A stretch of 64,000 bases of DNA from Neorhizobium sp. UBA3556 (GTDB lineage Bacteria; Pseudomonadota; Alphaproteobacteria; Rhizobiales; Rhizobiaceae): contig DFNX01000003.1 in the NCBI GenBank assembly GCA_002376235.1, forward strand, positions 620,001-684,000, written 5' to 3'. Shown in pieces: positions 19,347 to 30,396 of this stretch. Under the pieces are notes generated by a model, which saw only the letters and a program-made list of their open reading frames with translations, did no database searches and was not told the DNA's origin. The position numbers and the translations under genes are program-made. Within the stretch, counting starts at the first letter, position 1. The number at the start of each line of letters is the position of its first letter.

Positions 19347-19370
19347 AAGGGCGGGTCGAAGCCCGCCCTT
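19347..19370 (-). terminator. Intercistronic terminator/attenuator between potF and potG
   Basis: 9-bp stem AAGGGCGGG / CCCGCCCTT with a 6-base loop and a T-rich tail on the minus strand (CTTTTCATTTT). It lies 13 bases after the potF stop, so it probably limits read-through to potGHI and protects the binding-protein mRNA. Confidence 0.7.
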
Positions 19371-19382
19371 CAAATGTCAGCC

Positions 19383-20477
19383 TCAGCTGCCGGTCTTGAC
19401 CTGCGTCCAGACCCGGTTCAGCACGCGCTGTTCGCGCGGACCATAAGGCGAGATTGTGAAGAGCTTATTCACGACCTCCTCCGACGGGTAAACGGACGGA
19501 TTTTCGAGAACTTCCTTATCGATGAACTGCTGCGAGGCGAGGTTGCCGTTCGCATACTGAACATAGTTGGAGGCCTTCGCGATGACTTCCGGCTTCATCA
19601 GGTAGTTGATGAAGGCATGGGCTTCATCGACATTCTTCGCATCGGCGGGGATGGCGAGGTTGTCGAACCACATATAGGTGCCTTCCTTGGGGATGACGAA
19701 TTCGACATTGACGCCATTGCCGGCTTCTTCGGCGCGGGACTTGGCCTGAAGCACGTCGCCCGACCAGCCGATGGTGATGCAGCTGTCGCCATTCGCCAGT
19801 TCATCAATATAGGCAGATGCGTTGAACGTCTTCACGAAGGGACGGATCTTCTTGTAGACCTCGCCACCGGCTTCCAGATCGGCGCTTTCCTTGCTGTCCG
19901 GGTCCTTGCCGATATAGTTCATGGCAATGGCGAAGGTTTCGTCGGAGGCATCGAGGATGTTGATGCCGCAGGACTTCAGCTTCTCGGCATTTTCCGGTTT
20001 GAAGAGAATATCCCAGCTGTCGACCGGCACATCACCGAGGGCGGCCTTCACCTTGTCGACATTGTAGCCGATGCCGGTCGTGCCCCACATGTAGTTGATG
20101 GCGTATTCGTTGCCGGGGTCGTATTTGGCGAGACGCTCGGAAACCATCGGCCAGAGGTTGGTCATGTTCGGCAGCTTCGACTTGTCAAGCTTCTGGAACA
20201 CGCCGGCCTGGATCTGACGGGCAAGGAACGGAGCGGTCGGGACGACGACATCGTAACCGGAACCGCCGGCGAGAAGCTTGGTCTCGACGAGGTCGTTGCT
20301 GTCAAAGACGTCGTAGACGACCTTGATGCCGGTTTCCTTGGTGAAATCTGCGAGAATGCTTTCGTCGATATAGTCCGACCAGTTGTAGACGTGGACGACC
20401 TTTTCCTGCGCAAAAGCGGAGGAACCGAGGGCGGTCGCGGCAAGTGCGACCGCCATGCCAAGAAGATGGTTTCTCAT
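19383..20477 (-). CDS. potF: Periplasmic polyamine (putrescine)-binding protein, 364 aa
   Basis: Captures polyamine in the periplasm and delivers it to PotHI. The start at 20477 follows AGGAGAAATC. A clear Sec signal peptide ends at AFA, about residue 23 (MRNHLLGMAVALAATALGSS). The mature protein begins EKVVHVYNWSDYIDE, the hallmark of PotF/PotD proteins. SGYDVVVPTAPFL, WGTTGIGYN, ITIGWSGDV and TYMWFDNLAIP supply typical ligand-pocket strands with Trp, Tyr and Asp residues. It is first in the operon and followed by a hairpin, consistent with higher expression than the membrane parts. Confidence 0.95.
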   Translation of the reverse strand: MRNHLLGMAVALAATALGSSAFAQEKVVHVYNWSDYIDESILADFTKETGIKVVYDVFDSNDLVETKLLAGGSGYDVVVPTAPFLARQIQAGVFQKLDKSKLPNMTNLWPMVSERLAKYDPGNEYAINYMWGTTGIGYNVDKVKAALGDVPVDSWDILFKPENAEKLKSCGINILDASDETFAIAMNYIGKDPDSKESADLEAGGEVYKKIRPFVKTFNASAYIDELANGDSCITIGWSGDVLQAKSRAEEAGNGVNVEFVIPKEGTYMWFDNLAIPADAKNVDEAHAFINYLMKPEVIAKASNYVQYANGNLASQQFIDKEVLENPSVYPSEEVVNKLFTISPYGPREQRVLNRVWTQVKTGS

Positions 20478-20634
20478 GATTTCTCCTGTTTTCTTTTCTC
20501 TGCGCTCCACCGAGCACAGCAATTCCCTCTGTATTTTAACGGCAGAGTAGAAAGGATTTTTCCGAGCCACAAGTGGGAATGTGCGCTGCGGAATGACTTG
20601 CCCCCAAGGCTTATTGTGCAATCTGCCCCAGAGC

Positions 20635-22050
20635 CTACTGAAAGTCGAAAGCACTGAGGCCCGTCACCATTTCGTCAAGCCCGAGCGGTCGGGTGATCGG
20701 CGGCTCGGCGCGGGAAAGACAGGCCTTGCGTTCGCAGATGCGGCAGGCAGGTCCGGCCGCGACGGCAAACCCCGTTGCAGGCAGGGCGTTCGCGTAGGCG
20801 ACATCTCCCGAAAACCTGAGATCACAGCCGATGAGGATCGCGGTACGGCGGATGCGCTCGCCGAAATCGGCCTGAGGGCCTTCCAGCGTTCGCGATACGG
20901 TGAGGAAGACATCACCTTCCGGCAGCTCGACACGATCAACCAGAATACGGCCCGGTTCGGCGAAGGCGGAATGGATGCCGAGCTTGGGACAGTGACCGCC
21001 GAAACGGGATTGCGGAAACCCTTGGGCGCCTGCACGGCGCACGACATTGCCGGCGTGATCCATCTCCATCAGGAAGAAAGGGATGCCAGCAACTTCCGGC
21101 CGACAGAGCGAGGTCAGGCGAGAGGCCGCCTGCTCGAAGGAAACATCGAAACGCGAGCGAAGGATATCGATATCGTAACGGGCGCGCATCGCCGCGGCGA
21201 GAAAGCTGCCATAGGGCATGAGCAGCGCATGGGCGGCGTAACGGGCAAGCTCGAACCGGGCGATGCGGCGGGCCTCCGCCGTCTGCAGGACGAGACCGTC
21301 GAGTTCTGCGTCAATTTCAGCGGTCATCGAAAGAAGTGCCACTTCCATGGCGAGTTCTCGGTTGCGGTCGAAGGGCGAGAGCCGTTCGGAGAGGAAAAGG
21401 CGCATGCTGTGGCGATCATAACGGCGGCGCAGGTCCGGCATGACATGGGTGGGGAGCGTGCGCACCGTGATGCCGCGTTCGGCCTTCAGCCATGCGCGCA
21501 ATGCCGACGGGGTGTCGTCGCCGGATGCAAAGTTCTTTGCCAGCGTTTCGGCGGCATCCTCGATACGGGCGAAAAAGTTCGGGCGGCGCTCCAGAGACTG
21601 GCGGACCTCGTCGATCGGCATGCGGCTGCCGGTTGCGGCCATTTCACGGCCTTCGCTGGCAAGCAGGGTTGCAAGATCAGACAGACGTGCAGCCTGTTCA
21701 CGGTAGGCGCGGTAAAGCTTGACGGTGGCGAGTGCCGCATTGGGGGCCGCTTCCGCCACTTCGACGATCTCCTGATCGCCGGGGATTTCGCCAGCCAGAA
21801 GCGGATCGGCAAAGATCTCACGCAACTGGGCGGCAAGCCCACCGCCCTCCCCCTGCAGCGCATCGAGATCGACCTTGTAGGTGGAGGCAAGCTTCAGCAG
21901 CAGCTGCACGGTGAGCGGCCGCTGGTTGCGCTCGATGAGATTGAGATAGGAGGGCGAGATTCCCAAGGCACCCGCCATCGCCGTCTGGGTGAGGCCCAGC
22001 CCTTGTCGGACACGGCGGACCCGCCCCCCTGCAAATACCTTACGCTCCAC
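20635..22050 (-). CDS. ScfR/RamB-type XRE regulator of acetate / short-chain fatty acid metabolism, 471 aa
   Basis: The GTG start at 22050 has GGAGGAGG upstream. Residues 8-62 form an XRE helix-turn-helix (GLTQTAMAGALGISPSYLNLIE). The middle belongs to the IrrE/ImmA-like domain found in this family, and the C-terminus is the DUF2083-type domain with the Cys cluster CRICERKAC (436-444). Relatives (RamB in Corynebacterium, ScfR in Rhodobacter and rhizobia) control glyoxylate-shunt or propionate genes and sense an acyl-CoA-type signal. It is divergent from aceA, with a tandem 9-bp repeat in the shared gap, so control of aceA is the obvious inference. Confidence 0.85.
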   Translation of the reverse strand: MERKVFAGGRVRRVRQGLGLTQTAMAGALGISPSYLNLIERNQRPLTVQLLLKLASTYKVDLDALQGEGGGLAAQLREIFADPLLAGEIPGDQEIVEVAEAAPNAALATVKLYRAYREQAARLSDLATLLASEGREMAATGSRMPIDEVRQSLERRPNFFARIEDAAETLAKNFASGDDTPSALRAWLKAERGITVRTLPTHVMPDLRRRYDRHSMRLFLSERLSPFDRNRELAMEVALLSMTAEIDAELDGLVLQTAEARRIARFELARYAAHALLMPYGSFLAAAMRARYDIDILRSRFDVSFEQAASRLTSLCRPEVAGIPFFLMEMDHAGNVVRRAGAQGFPQSRFGGHCPKLGIHSAFAEPGRILVDRVELPEGDVFLTVSRTLEGPQADFGERIRRTAILIGCDLRFSGDVAYANALPATGFAVAAGPACRICERKACLSRAEPPITRPLGLDEMVTGLSAFDFQ

Positions 22051-22088
22051 TCAAGACCTCCTCCTGTCAAAGTTTTACGCAGTCGTTA

Positions 22089-22106
22089 TTTTACAAATTT
22101 TACAAA
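22089..22106. promoter_or_regulatory. Tandem 9-bp direct repeat in scfR-like/aceA intergenic region
   Basis: TTTTACAAA occurs twice head-to-tail without spacing. RamB/ScfR-type regulators are reported to bind A/T-rich TTTGCAAA-like sites, so this is the best candidate operator; TTTGCAC follows 7 bases later. It lies 39 bases upstream of the regulator GTG and 144 bases upstream of aceA. Confidence 0.5.
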
Positions 22107-22249
22107 CTAACCTTTGCACTTGTGTAAGTCGTGACATCGTAACTTCTTTTATATCATGTACTTATAGAATTAACATTCGTCATTCTGTAAATCTTTCACA
22201 TGGACTTTCGGCCTGATCCAAAAGTTCAATTCTTGTGGGAGAGAGACAG

Positions 22250-23539
<1,290 letters not shown>

Positions 23540-23570
23540 ACAATCAAAACCAATGAAAGGAGACCCCGAA

Positions 23571-23822
23571 ATGACGATCCAGACCCCCATCAAGACCCAT
23601 GTCAAGGAAAGGGCAGAGGAGCAGGCGAGCGCCATGACCGCCGACCAGCAGGCCGCGATCCGCTCGCTGGCCAACGATCTGCACCGGTTGAACCACGCCG
23701 TCATGAAGGCGGTCGAGGCGGGTGTTTCAGTCGAGCTGATCCGCTCGGCGCGGCATCACGGCGGTGACGGCCACTGGGGCGACCTGATGGTTCCCGTCGT
23801 CATGACCAATCGGCTGCAATAG
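23571..23822 (+). CDS. Small conserved-looking protein downstream of aceA, 83 aa
   Basis: ATG 23571 follows AAAGGAG at ideal spacing. The protein is hydrophilic and helical at first (KERAEEQASAMTADQQAAIRSLANDLHRLNHAVMKAVEAG), then HHGGDGHWGDLMVPVVM with three His residues that could bind metal or be structural. I recognise no family. Its position 31 bases after aceA without a terminator between them suggests one operon; the convergent terminator at 23929 ends both. Confidence 0.65.
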   Translation: MTIQTPIKTHVKERAEEQASAMTADQQAAIRSLANDLHRLNHAVMKAVEAGVSVELIRSARHHGGDGHWGDLMVPVVMTNRLQ

Positions 23823-23928
23823 GCCCTTCCCTATCCCCCAGGGCGAACACCGGTCAGCAGACGTACCGGGACCATGACGGCCGTCGGCTTGAGCTTACGG
23901 CCAGCCACAACTCTCCGTTCCCCGCAAA

Positions 23929-23960
23929 GAGAAAGGGCGACCGATAGGCCGCCCTTTCTC
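23929..23960. terminator. Bidirectional terminator between the aceA operon and mcp
   Basis: Perfect 11-bp stem GAGAAAGGGCG / CGCCCTTTCTC with a 10-base loop, between two converging genes. T-rich on the minus side (TTTCTCTTTGC). Confidence 0.7.
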
Positions 23961-23982
23961 GCATTCTTGATGTAAAGGCGAC

Positions 23983-25824
23983 TTAGGCAGCCTTGTCGTA
24001 ACGATATTCCGACCTTGCGGCGGCATCGATGCGGAACTGCTGGAGCAGGCTGAACAGGGCTTCGGTTTCTTCCGCCAGACGACGGCTGGCATCGCTGGTT
24101 TCAGACACCATGGCGCCGTTCTGCTGGGTCATCTGGTCCATCTGGTTGACGGACTGGTTGATGTTGGACAGCGCTGCAGACTGGTCGCGGCTGGCGGTAG
24201 CGATTGTTTCGACATGCTGGCTGATGACGACGATCTCGCTGCTGATCGTCGCAAGAACCTCGCCTGCCTGCTGGACGAGCGAGGCACCGGCACCGACTTC
24301 ATGGGTCGACTGGTTGATCAGACCCTTGATCTCCTTGGCGGCATCGGCGGAACGCTGCGCCAGTTCACGGACTTCCTGGGCGACGACGGCAAAGCCCTTG
24401 CCGGCCTCACCGGCGCGTGCTGCCTCGATACCGGCATTGAGCGCCAGAAGGTTGGTCTGAAAAGCGATGTCATCGATCACTTCGATGATCAGTTCGATCT
24501 TCTGCGAAGCGTCCTCGATACGACCCATGGCGTCGACGGCGTTCCTGACGACGGTGCCGGAGTTGTCGGCGCTTTTCTTGGTGTGGTTGACAGCCTCGTT
24601 TGCTTCGCGAGCGCGGTCGGCCGAAGAGCGGACGGTTGCCGTGATCTCTTCGACTGCCGCTGCGGTTTCTTCCAGCGAGGCGGCCTGGCTTTCGGTACGG
24701 CGCGACAGGTCGGCGGAAGAGTGGCTCAAGTCGGCGCTGCTCTTCTGGATTGCCATCGTGCTCTGGCGGATATGGGAGAGCGTGTCGCGCAGTTTGAGGA
24801 TCGAGCCGTTGAAATCGGTGCGCAGCGGCTCAAGCTTGCCGGAGAAAGGCTGGTCGATTGTGACGGACAGGTCGCCCTGAGACAGGCGCGACAGAGCCGT
24901 GCCAAGTGCGGTGACGGCCTGATCGATCTGGCCATCGACCATACGCTTGTCGCTATCGTTACGTTCGCGCTCGGCTTCCGCCTCGGCACGTTCCATGGCG
25001 CTCTGGTGCTCGATGCGCAGCTTTTCGAGCGCGTTGTCGCGGAAGACCTGCAGGGCGCGGGCGATGTTGCCGAATTCGTCGGCGCGTGCCGTGTAGGGAA
25101 TTTCGGACTTGTTGTCGCCATCGGCAATCGCCCGGACGGAGCCGGTCAGAACGCCGAGCGGGCGAACAAGTGCGCGAATGACGAAATAGCTGGCGACGGC
25201 GATGAAGAGCAGCGCGAGCAGCGAGGAGATCATCAGTGCAGAACCGGCAGAAGCGATATGGGTAAAGTAGACTTCCATCGGGATACCGATGAAGAGCACG
25301 CCGCTGACGGCACCGGACGCGTTCATCACCGGATAATAGGCGGTCATGAAATCGCGGCCGAAGAGGACGGCGGGGCCGTAATAGGCTTCGCCCCTGGCGA
25401 GTGCTGCCTGTGCCGGATGATCGGCAACGAGCTTGGTGCCGACGGCGCGTTCGCCCTTTTCATTCTTCACGTTGGTCGAAACGCGGACATAGTCGCTACC
25501 CTGCTTTTCGAACACGGTCGCGACGCCGCCAATGGAACCGGCAGTACGATCGACGAGATCATGACCCTGCAGCGCCCCCTCGCCTGCGGTCACCCTGGAC
25601 AGCTTGCCTTCCGCAAGTGTTGTCTTTGCACCGGCAAGGCTCGTCTCATAGATCAACGCCATCGTCCTTATGGACTTGTGCGTGTCCTCTACAGCCGTCT
25701 CCATAATGTCCTTACGAAACGTGTTGTAGGCGAGGCCGGAAACGGCTGAGACTGCAACCACAATAAGAAATAGACAGAGAAATACAATTTTAGTAACGAC
25801 CGAAGAAGGAACGATCTTTTTCAT
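23983..25824 (-). CDS. Methyl-accepting chemotaxis protein with periplasmic Cache sensor, 613 aa
   Basis: Chemoreceptor that signals to CheA/CheW. The start at 25824 ([20 protein letters not shown]) gives the first membrane helix at about 9-33. Residues 35-190 form a periplasmic single-Cache (Cache_3-type) domain with [17 protein letters not shown] and [20 protein letters not shown]. The second helix is at about 193-215, followed by HAMP ([19 protein letters not shown]) and a second HAMP-like element near 310. The signalling domain runs from about 370, with the hairpin tip [20 protein letters not shown] and [15 protein letters not shown]. There is no C-terminal CheR-tethering pentapeptide. 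A perfect FNR/FixK-type box lies 66-79 bases upstream, so oxygen-dependent expression is likely. Its ligand is unknown. Confidence 0.93.
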   Translation of the reverse strand: MKKIVPSSVVTKIVFLCLFLIVVAVSAVSGLAYNTFRKDIMETAVEDTHKSIRTMALIYETSLAGAKTTLAEGKLSRVTAGEGALQGHDLVDRTAGSIGGVATVFEKQGSDYVRVSTNVKNEKGERAVGTKLVADHPAQAALARGEAYYGPAVLFGRDFMTAYYPVMNASGAVSGVLFIGIPMEVYFTHIASAGSALMISSLLALLFIAVASYFVIRALVRPLGVLTGSVRAIADGDNKSEIPYTARADEFGNIARALQVFRDNALEKLRIEHQSAMERAEAEAERERNDSDKRMVDGQIDQAVTALGTALSRLSQGDLSVTIDQPFSGKLEPLRTDFNGSILKLRDTLSHIRQSTMAIQKSSADLSHSSADLSRRTESQAASLEETAAAVEEITATVRSSADRAREANEAVNHTKKSADNSGTVVRNAVDAMGRIEDASQKIELIIEVIDDIAFQTNLLALNAGIEAARAGEAGKGFAVVAQEVRELAQRSADAAKEIKGLINQSTHEVGAGASLVQQAGEVLATISSEIVVISQHVETIATASRDQSAALSNINQSVNQMDQMTQQNGAMVSETSDASRRLAEETEALFSLLQQFRIDAAARSEYRYDKAA

Positions 25825-25889
25825 GGGGAGCCTTTGTGGATGTAAATTCCCCACAATCCTCGCCGATATAGGTGAAATTTTTGCTAAAC

Positions 25890-25903
25890 TTGATTTAGAT
25901 CAA
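25890..25903. promoter_or_regulatory. FNR/FixK/FnrN-type box (anaerobox) upstream of mcp
   Basis: TTGATTTAGATCAA fits the consensus TTGAT-N4-ATCAA perfectly. It ends 66 bases from the mcp ATG, so the centre would suit activation if transcription starts near 25855. No other full-match box was noticed in the window. Confidence 0.7.
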
Positions 25904-25974
25904 GAGCGCAGCGGCGCGCGCGCAAAGCAAAGCGGCCCAAAGCCACTGAAAATCAGATTATATTAGCGTACCGC

Positions 25975-26109
25975 TTAAAACAGTACCGGTACGGCCAGAA
26001 GTGCAGCCGAGGCGCCGACGGCAATCATCAGCAGGCTATAGCGAACGAGTTTTGCGCGGTCATCCGCCTTGGCAATTGCGATGGCGCGGGCACGGCGAGC
26101 ATTCGGCAT
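25975..26109 (-). CDS. Tiny single-pass membrane protein, 44 aa
   Basis: ATG 26109 to TAA 25975. The sequence starts MPNARRARAIAIAKADDRAK, a basic cytosolic tail, followed by YSLLMIAVGASAALLAVPVLF, one membrane helix reaching the C-terminus. GGAGTAC stands 8 bases before the ATG. Reading frame, start site and topology agree, but no homologue is recognised. It stands alone between the HI0933-family gene and mcp on the same strand. Confidence 0.5.
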   Translation of the reverse strand: MPNARRARAIAIAKADDRAKLVRYSLLMIAVGASAALLAVPVLF

Positions 26110-26257
26110 GGATTGGTACTCCGAGTACGATAATCAAACCTATAGTGGCAGCCTATTTGAATTTTGACCACGGAAATAAGCTGGTAATGTGGCAGGATCG
26201 ATCAGCTACATTAAGAAGTGCTGAACGAACACCACACAACCGGTCGGCGATTGACGA

Positions 26258-27442
26258 TCAGAGGGCCTCACCGCAGACATGGCCGGATGACCAGGCCCAC
26301 TGGAAATTATAACCGCCGAGCCAGCCGGTGACATCGACGCATTCACCGATGAAGTATAGGCCCGGAACAGACTTTGCCTGCATCGTCTTTGAATCCAGTT
26401 CCGAAGTATCGATGCCACCGAGCGTGACTTCGGCCGTGCGATAACCTTCGGATCCTGCCGGGCGGATGCGCCAGTCCTGGATAGAGGCTGCCACCGCTTC
26501 GAAAACCTTGTCGGAACAGTCGGCAAGCTTCGTCGCTGACGGATGTTTTTCCGCAAAGAACTGCGCCAGCCGCTTAGGCAGGATTTCGGAAAGTGCCGTC
26601 TGCACGAGCTGTTTGCCGTTTGCCTTGCGGGCAGTCTTCAGGTCATCGGCAATCCTGCGGTCCGGCTCGATCATGAGGCTGATTTCGTCGCCTTCTCGCC
26701 AATAGGAGGAGATCTGCAGGATCGCCGGGCCACTGAGGCCGCGGTGGGTGAAAAGCAGTGCTTCGCGGAAAGCGGTCTTGCCGTGACGGATTTCAGCAGG
26801 CGCGGCGATGCCGGAGAGCGGAGCGATCTTCTCGAGAAGCCCCGGATCGAGCGTCAGGGGCACTAGACCGGGACGTGTTTCGACGAGCTTCAAGCCAAAC
26901 TGTTTGGCGATGTCGTAGGCGAGACCGGTCGCGCCCATTTTCGGGATCGATTTGCCGCCGGTGGCAATCACGACGGAGCGGGCTTCAATCGCCTCGCCAG
27001 AGGACGTGACAACGCGAAAGCCATCGGCGAGTTTTTCGACCGATGTCACACCAGACTGCAGTTCGAGCTTTGCGCCAGCTTTCTCCATCTCGGACAGCAG
27101 CATGCGGATGATGTCCTTGGCGCTGTCATCGCAAAAAAGCTGGCCCAGCGTCTTTTCGTGGAATGCGATGCCGTGGCGGGTGACCAGATCGATAAAATCC
27201 TGCGCCGAATAGCGGGCGAGTGCGGATTTGACGAAATGCGGATTGGAAGAGAGGTAATTCTTCGGGCTCGCATGGATATTGGTGAAATTGCAGCGGCCGC
27301 CGCCGGAAATGCGGATTTTTTCGCCCGGCGCCTTGGCGTGGTCGAGAACCAGAACGGAACGCCCGCGTGCACCGGCACGGATGGCGCACATCATTCCGGC
27401 TGCGCCTGCGCCAAGAATCACCACATCGAATTTACGGGCCAA
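26258..27442 (-). CDS. HI0933/YhiN-family FAD-dependent oxidoreductase, 394 aa
   Basis: Flavoprotein of the BaiN/HI0933 family, a broadly conserved group with few known substrates; some reduce C=C bonds of steroid-like compounds. FAD-binding GAGAAGMMCAIRAG (11-24) follows the first strand, then KIRISGGGRCNFTN (42-55), ATGGKSIPKMGATGLAYDIA and a C-terminal VTLGGIDTSELDSKTMQ with GLYFIGECVDVTGWLGGYNF, all family signatures. The length is standard. It is divergent from the puuA-like gene, with 137 bases between. Confidence 0.9.
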   Translation of the reverse strand: MARKFDVVILGAGAAGMMCAIRAGARGRSVLVLDHAKAPGEKIRISGGGRCNFTNIHASPKNYLSSNPHFVKSALARYSAQDFIDLVTRHGIAFHEKTLGQLFCDDSAKDIIRMLLSEMEKAGAKLELQSGVTSVEKLADGFRVVTSSGEAIEARSVVIATGGKSIPKMGATGLAYDIAKQFGLKLVETRPGLVPLTLDPGLLEKIAPLSGIAAPAEIRHGKTAFREALLFTHRGLSGPAILQISSYWREGDEISLMIEPDRRIADDLKTARKANGKQLVQTALSEILPKRLAQFFAEKHPSATKLADCSDKVFEAVAASIQDWRIRPAGSEGYRTAEVTLGGIDTSELDSKTMQAKSVPGLYFIGECVDVTGWLGGYNFQWAWSSGHVCGEAL

Positions 27443-27579
27443 TCATCACTCCCTCGGGCTGCTTGGTGGTTGCCGCCTTCGCTGTTCGCCATAGTTCACC
27501 CAAAGTCAACGCCTCCCCCTCGCCAATTGAAGATCGGTGGCTATGATGGGAACATTCGATCAACCTCACCCGGTGTGTC

Positions 27580-29019
27580 ATGCCAACCAAAAAAGCCAAT
27601 CCTGCTCCCGAAGTCGGTACGGTCGCGAAAGCCGCTGTTGCTCAACCAACGTTGACCTCGCTTCGCGGCGTGGCAGATTGGCAGGAAGCGGCAGCATGGC
27701 TGCGCGCGCGGGGTATCGAAGATATCGAATGCATCACGCCCGACCTTGCCGGCGTGCCGCGCGGCAAGATGATGCCGTCGTCGAAGTTTACCTCCAACAC
27801 ATCGCTGGCGCTGCCTTCGGCGCTCTACCGGCACACGATTTCCGGCGAGTACCCCGAAGAGACCGAAAGCTTCCGCTACGAGCCGCGCGACAGCGATCTG
27901 AAGCTCCTGCCGGATCTCTCCACCCTTTCCGTCGTTCCTTGGGAAACCGACCCGACGGCGCAGGTGATCTGCGATATCGTCAATACCGAAGGGACGGCTG
28001 TCGCCTATACACCGCGCAACGTGCTGAAAAATGTTGTCAGGCTCTACAACGAGCGCGGCTGGAAACCGGTCGTGGCGCCGGAAATCGAATTCTATCTGGT
28101 CGCAAAGAACGATGACCCGGACTATCCGCTGCATCCGCCGAAGGGCCGCTCTGGGCGCGCCATTCTCGGTGGTCAGGGTTACTCGATTGCCGGCATCAAC
28201 GAATTCGATGAGTTGATCGACGACATCTACCATTTTTCCGAAAAGCAGGGGCTGGAGATCGATACGCTGATCCATGAAGAAGGACCGGCACAGCTCGAAA
28301 TCAACCTGCGTCATGGCGATCCGGTGGAACTGGCCGACCAGGTTTTCATGTTCAAGCGAACGATCCGCGAAGCGGCGCTGAAACACGGGATATACGCCAC
28401 CTTCATGGCCAAGCCGATGCAGGGCCAGGCGGGATCGGCCATGCATATCCACCAGTCTGTCGTCGATATCGATACGGGCAAGAACATCTTCTCGCAAAAG
28501 GACGGCAAGCCTTCGAAGGAGTTCTTCCAGTTCATCGGCGGCATGCAGACCTATATTCCGAAGGCGCTAGTGATGATGGCGCCCTATGTGAATTCCTACC
28601 GCCGCCTGACGCCGGACATGGCGGCACCGGTCAATACCGCCTGGGGTTACGACAACCGCACGACTGCTTTCCGCGTGCCGGTGTCGGATCCCGTCGCAAG
28701 GCGCGTCGAAAATCGGCTGCCGAGTTCGGACGCCAATCCCTACCTCGCCCTTGCCGCTTCGCTTGGCTGCGGCTTGCTCGGCATCATGAACAAGATCGAC
28801 CCGACGCCGCCAACGGACGAATCCGCCAATGAAGGCGCGATAGATCTGCCGCGCGATCTCTTGAAGGCCGTATCGCTGCTGGAGGAGGAGCCCGCTCTGG
28901 CGGATGTGTTCAGCAAGGAATTCATCGGCATCTATGCCGGCGTCAAGCGCGGCGAGTTCGAGACTTTCATGCAGGTGATCAGCCCGTGGGAGCGCGAGTT
29001 CCTGCTTCTCAACGTATAA
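27580..29019 (+). CDS. puuA: Gamma-glutamylpolyamine synthetase-like glutamine synthetase family protein, 479 aa
   Basis: In the PuuA route, glutamate is ligated to putrescine with ATP hydrolysis. The fold is glutamine synthetase: N-terminal beta-Grasp (IECITPDLAGVPRGKMMP), ATP/metal motifs APEIEFYL, GPAQLEINL and SAMHIHQSV, then NRTTAFRVP and RVENRLPSSDANPYLALAA. GlnA-type adenylylation and ammonia-site features are weak, as is usual for gamma-glutamyl-amine synthetases. An FAD amine oxidase follows after 11 bases, and a PotFGHI importer lies 7 kb away, both supporting a polyamine substrate. Other gamma-glutamyl amines (ethanolamine, isopropylamine) remain possible, so the symbol is provisional. 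Confidence 0.8.
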   Translation: MPTKKANPAPEVGTVAKAAVAQPTLTSLRGVADWQEAAAWLRARGIEDIECITPDLAGVPRGKMMPSSKFTSNTSLALPSALYRHTISGEYPEETESFRYEPRDSDLKLLPDLSTLSVVPWETDPTAQVICDIVNTEGTAVAYTPRNVLKNVVRLYNERGWKPVVAPEIEFYLVAKNDDPDYPLHPPKGRSGRAILGGQGYSIAGINEFDELIDDIYHFSEKQGLEIDTLIHEEGPAQLEINLRHGDPVELADQVFMFKRTIREAALKHGIYATFMAKPMQGQAGSAMHIHQSVVDIDTGKNIFSQKDGKPSKEFFQFIGGMQTYIPKALVMMAPYVNSYRRLTPDMAAPVNTAWGYDNRTTAFRVPVSDPVARRVENRLPSSDANPYLALAASLGCGLLGIMNKIDPTPPTDESANEGAIDLPRDLLKAVSLLEEEPALADVFSKEFIGIYAGVKRGEFETFMQVISPWEREFLLLNV

Positions 29020-29030
29020 GGTCAAGCGGC

Positions 29031-30320
29031 ATGGATACATGGCAGAGCCCGATCGCGCCGGGTCTTTCCTGGTATCAGGCGAGCGTCGAGGAGCGCCCCA
29101 CCTATCCGACACTCGACGGCTCGCAGACGGTCGACGTGACGATCATCGGCGGTGGTTATACCGGATTGCAGGCCGCCTGTAGTCTTGCGGTAGCCGGTGT
29201 CTCGGTGGCGCTGATCGAGGGCGGGCACTTTGGCGATGGCGGTTCCGGCCGCAATGGCGGACAGCTCGGCACCGGGCAGCGCTGGTGGCCGGAGGATGCC
29301 GAGAAGGAGCTTGGCTACGAACGTTCCAAACTTCTGTTCGACATGGCAGAAAACGCCAAGCGGCATCTCCACGATTTTGCAACAATGCATGGCATAGATA
29401 TGGACTACATGCCGGGCCAATTGAACGTGTCACACAAACCGGGACATGATCGCGAGTATCGCGCCAATGCGGAGATCGCCGCCGAACGCTACGACTATCC
29501 GCACGTCACCTTCATGGACAAGGCGGAGACGGAAGAGCGTGTCGGCACGAAGGATTATTATTGCGGTGTGCGCGATACCGGCACCGGGCATATCCATCCC
29601 TTGAAACTTCTGATCGGTCTGGCGAAGGTTGCCAAGGCGGCAGGTGCCTCGATCTACGAGAACACCAAGGCGACGGCGATCCGCCGCGAGGGCGGCAAGA
29701 TCAAGGTGGAGACGCCGAAAGGCACGCTGACATCCGACCGGGTGCTGATCGCCACCAATGCCTATATCGGCAATCTGGAGCCGGTTACTTCGGCGCATGT
29801 AATGCCGATCGGATCGTTCATTGCCGCAACAGAGCCGCTCGACGCCTTTCCGCATGTCATTCCGGGCATGGAAGCCGTTTGCGACAGCCGTTTCGTGGTG
29901 CGCTATTTCCGCAAGTCGAAGGACAATCGGCTGCTGTTCGGCGGCCGCGAGGTCTATAGTTCGAAAGATCCGAGCGATACCGCGGAAGCGATACGCCGCC
30001 AGATCGTCACCACCTATCCGGCCTTGAAGGACGTGCGGATAACCCATGCATGGGGTGGGAATGTCGGGATCACCCTGCCGCGCCGCCCCTTCGTGCGCGA
30101 GGTCATGCCGGGCGTTACCTCAATCGGCGGATATTCCGGCCATGGCGTGATGCTGTCAAATTATTGTGGCAAGCTTTATGCTGAAATGGTCACTGGACGA
30201 AAGAGTGAGCTCGATGTGCTTGCCGATCTCAAGATTCCAGCATTTCCCGGAGGGCATGCGATGCGTAAACCACTGCTTTTCCTTGCATTAACCTGGTTTG
30301 CGCTAAGAGACCGCATCTAA
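29031..30320 (+). CDS. puuB: FAD-dependent gamma-glutamylputrescine oxidase-like protein, 429 aa
   Basis: DadA/PuuB-type flavoprotein expected to oxidise the gamma-glutamylated amine to its aldehyde. The start at 29031 (MDTWQSPIAPGLSWYQAS) is 11 bases after the synthetase stop, so they are one operon. FAD site IIGGGYTGLQAACSLA (38-53), GGSGRNGGQ near residue 75, and a C-terminal GYSGHGVMLSNYCGKLYAE with hydrophobic tail LLFLALTWFALRDR match the family. No aldehyde dehydrogenase or gamma-glutamyl hydrolase is present to complete the pathway here. Confidence 0.85.
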   Translation: MDTWQSPIAPGLSWYQASVEERPTYPTLDGSQTVDVTIIGGGYTGLQAACSLAVAGVSVALIEGGHFGDGGSGRNGGQLGTGQRWWPEDAEKELGYERSKLLFDMAENAKRHLHDFATMHGIDMDYMPGQLNVSHKPGHDREYRANAEIAAERYDYPHVTFMDKAETEERVGTKDYYCGVRDTGTGHIHPLKLLIGLAKVAKAAGASIYENTKATAIRREGGKIKVETPKGTLTSDRVLIATNAYIGNLEPVTSAHVMPIGSFIAATEPLDAFPHVIPGMEAVCDSRFVVRYFRKSKDNRLLFGGREVYSSKDPSDTAEAIRRQIVTTYPALKDVRITHAWGGNVGITLPRRPFVREVMPGVTSIGGYSGHGVMLSNYCGKLYAEMVTGRKSELDVLADLKIPAFPGGHAMRKPLLFLALTWFALRDRI

Positions 30321-30343
30321 GACCGACATTCGGACTAGCCTTT

Positions 30344-30359
30344 TTAAATCGATTAGCAT
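30344..30359. promoter_or_regulatory. Candidate LacI-type operator upstream of zwf (copy also at xfp)
   Basis: TAAATCGATTAG at 30345-30356 repeats exactly the site before xfp; the surrounding 16 bases match at 14 positions. It is 40 bases before the zwf ATG. Confidence 0.5.
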
Positions 30360-30396
30360 AAGACACACCCCAACCACATACGACGAAAGTTGAGCG

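Noticed and set aside
19374..22110. Long plus-strand frames opposite potF (19374-20657) and opposite the ScfR-like gene (20581-22110)
   Set aside because: Both are antisense shadows of genes with clear family motifs, signal peptide or HTH, and ribosome sites.
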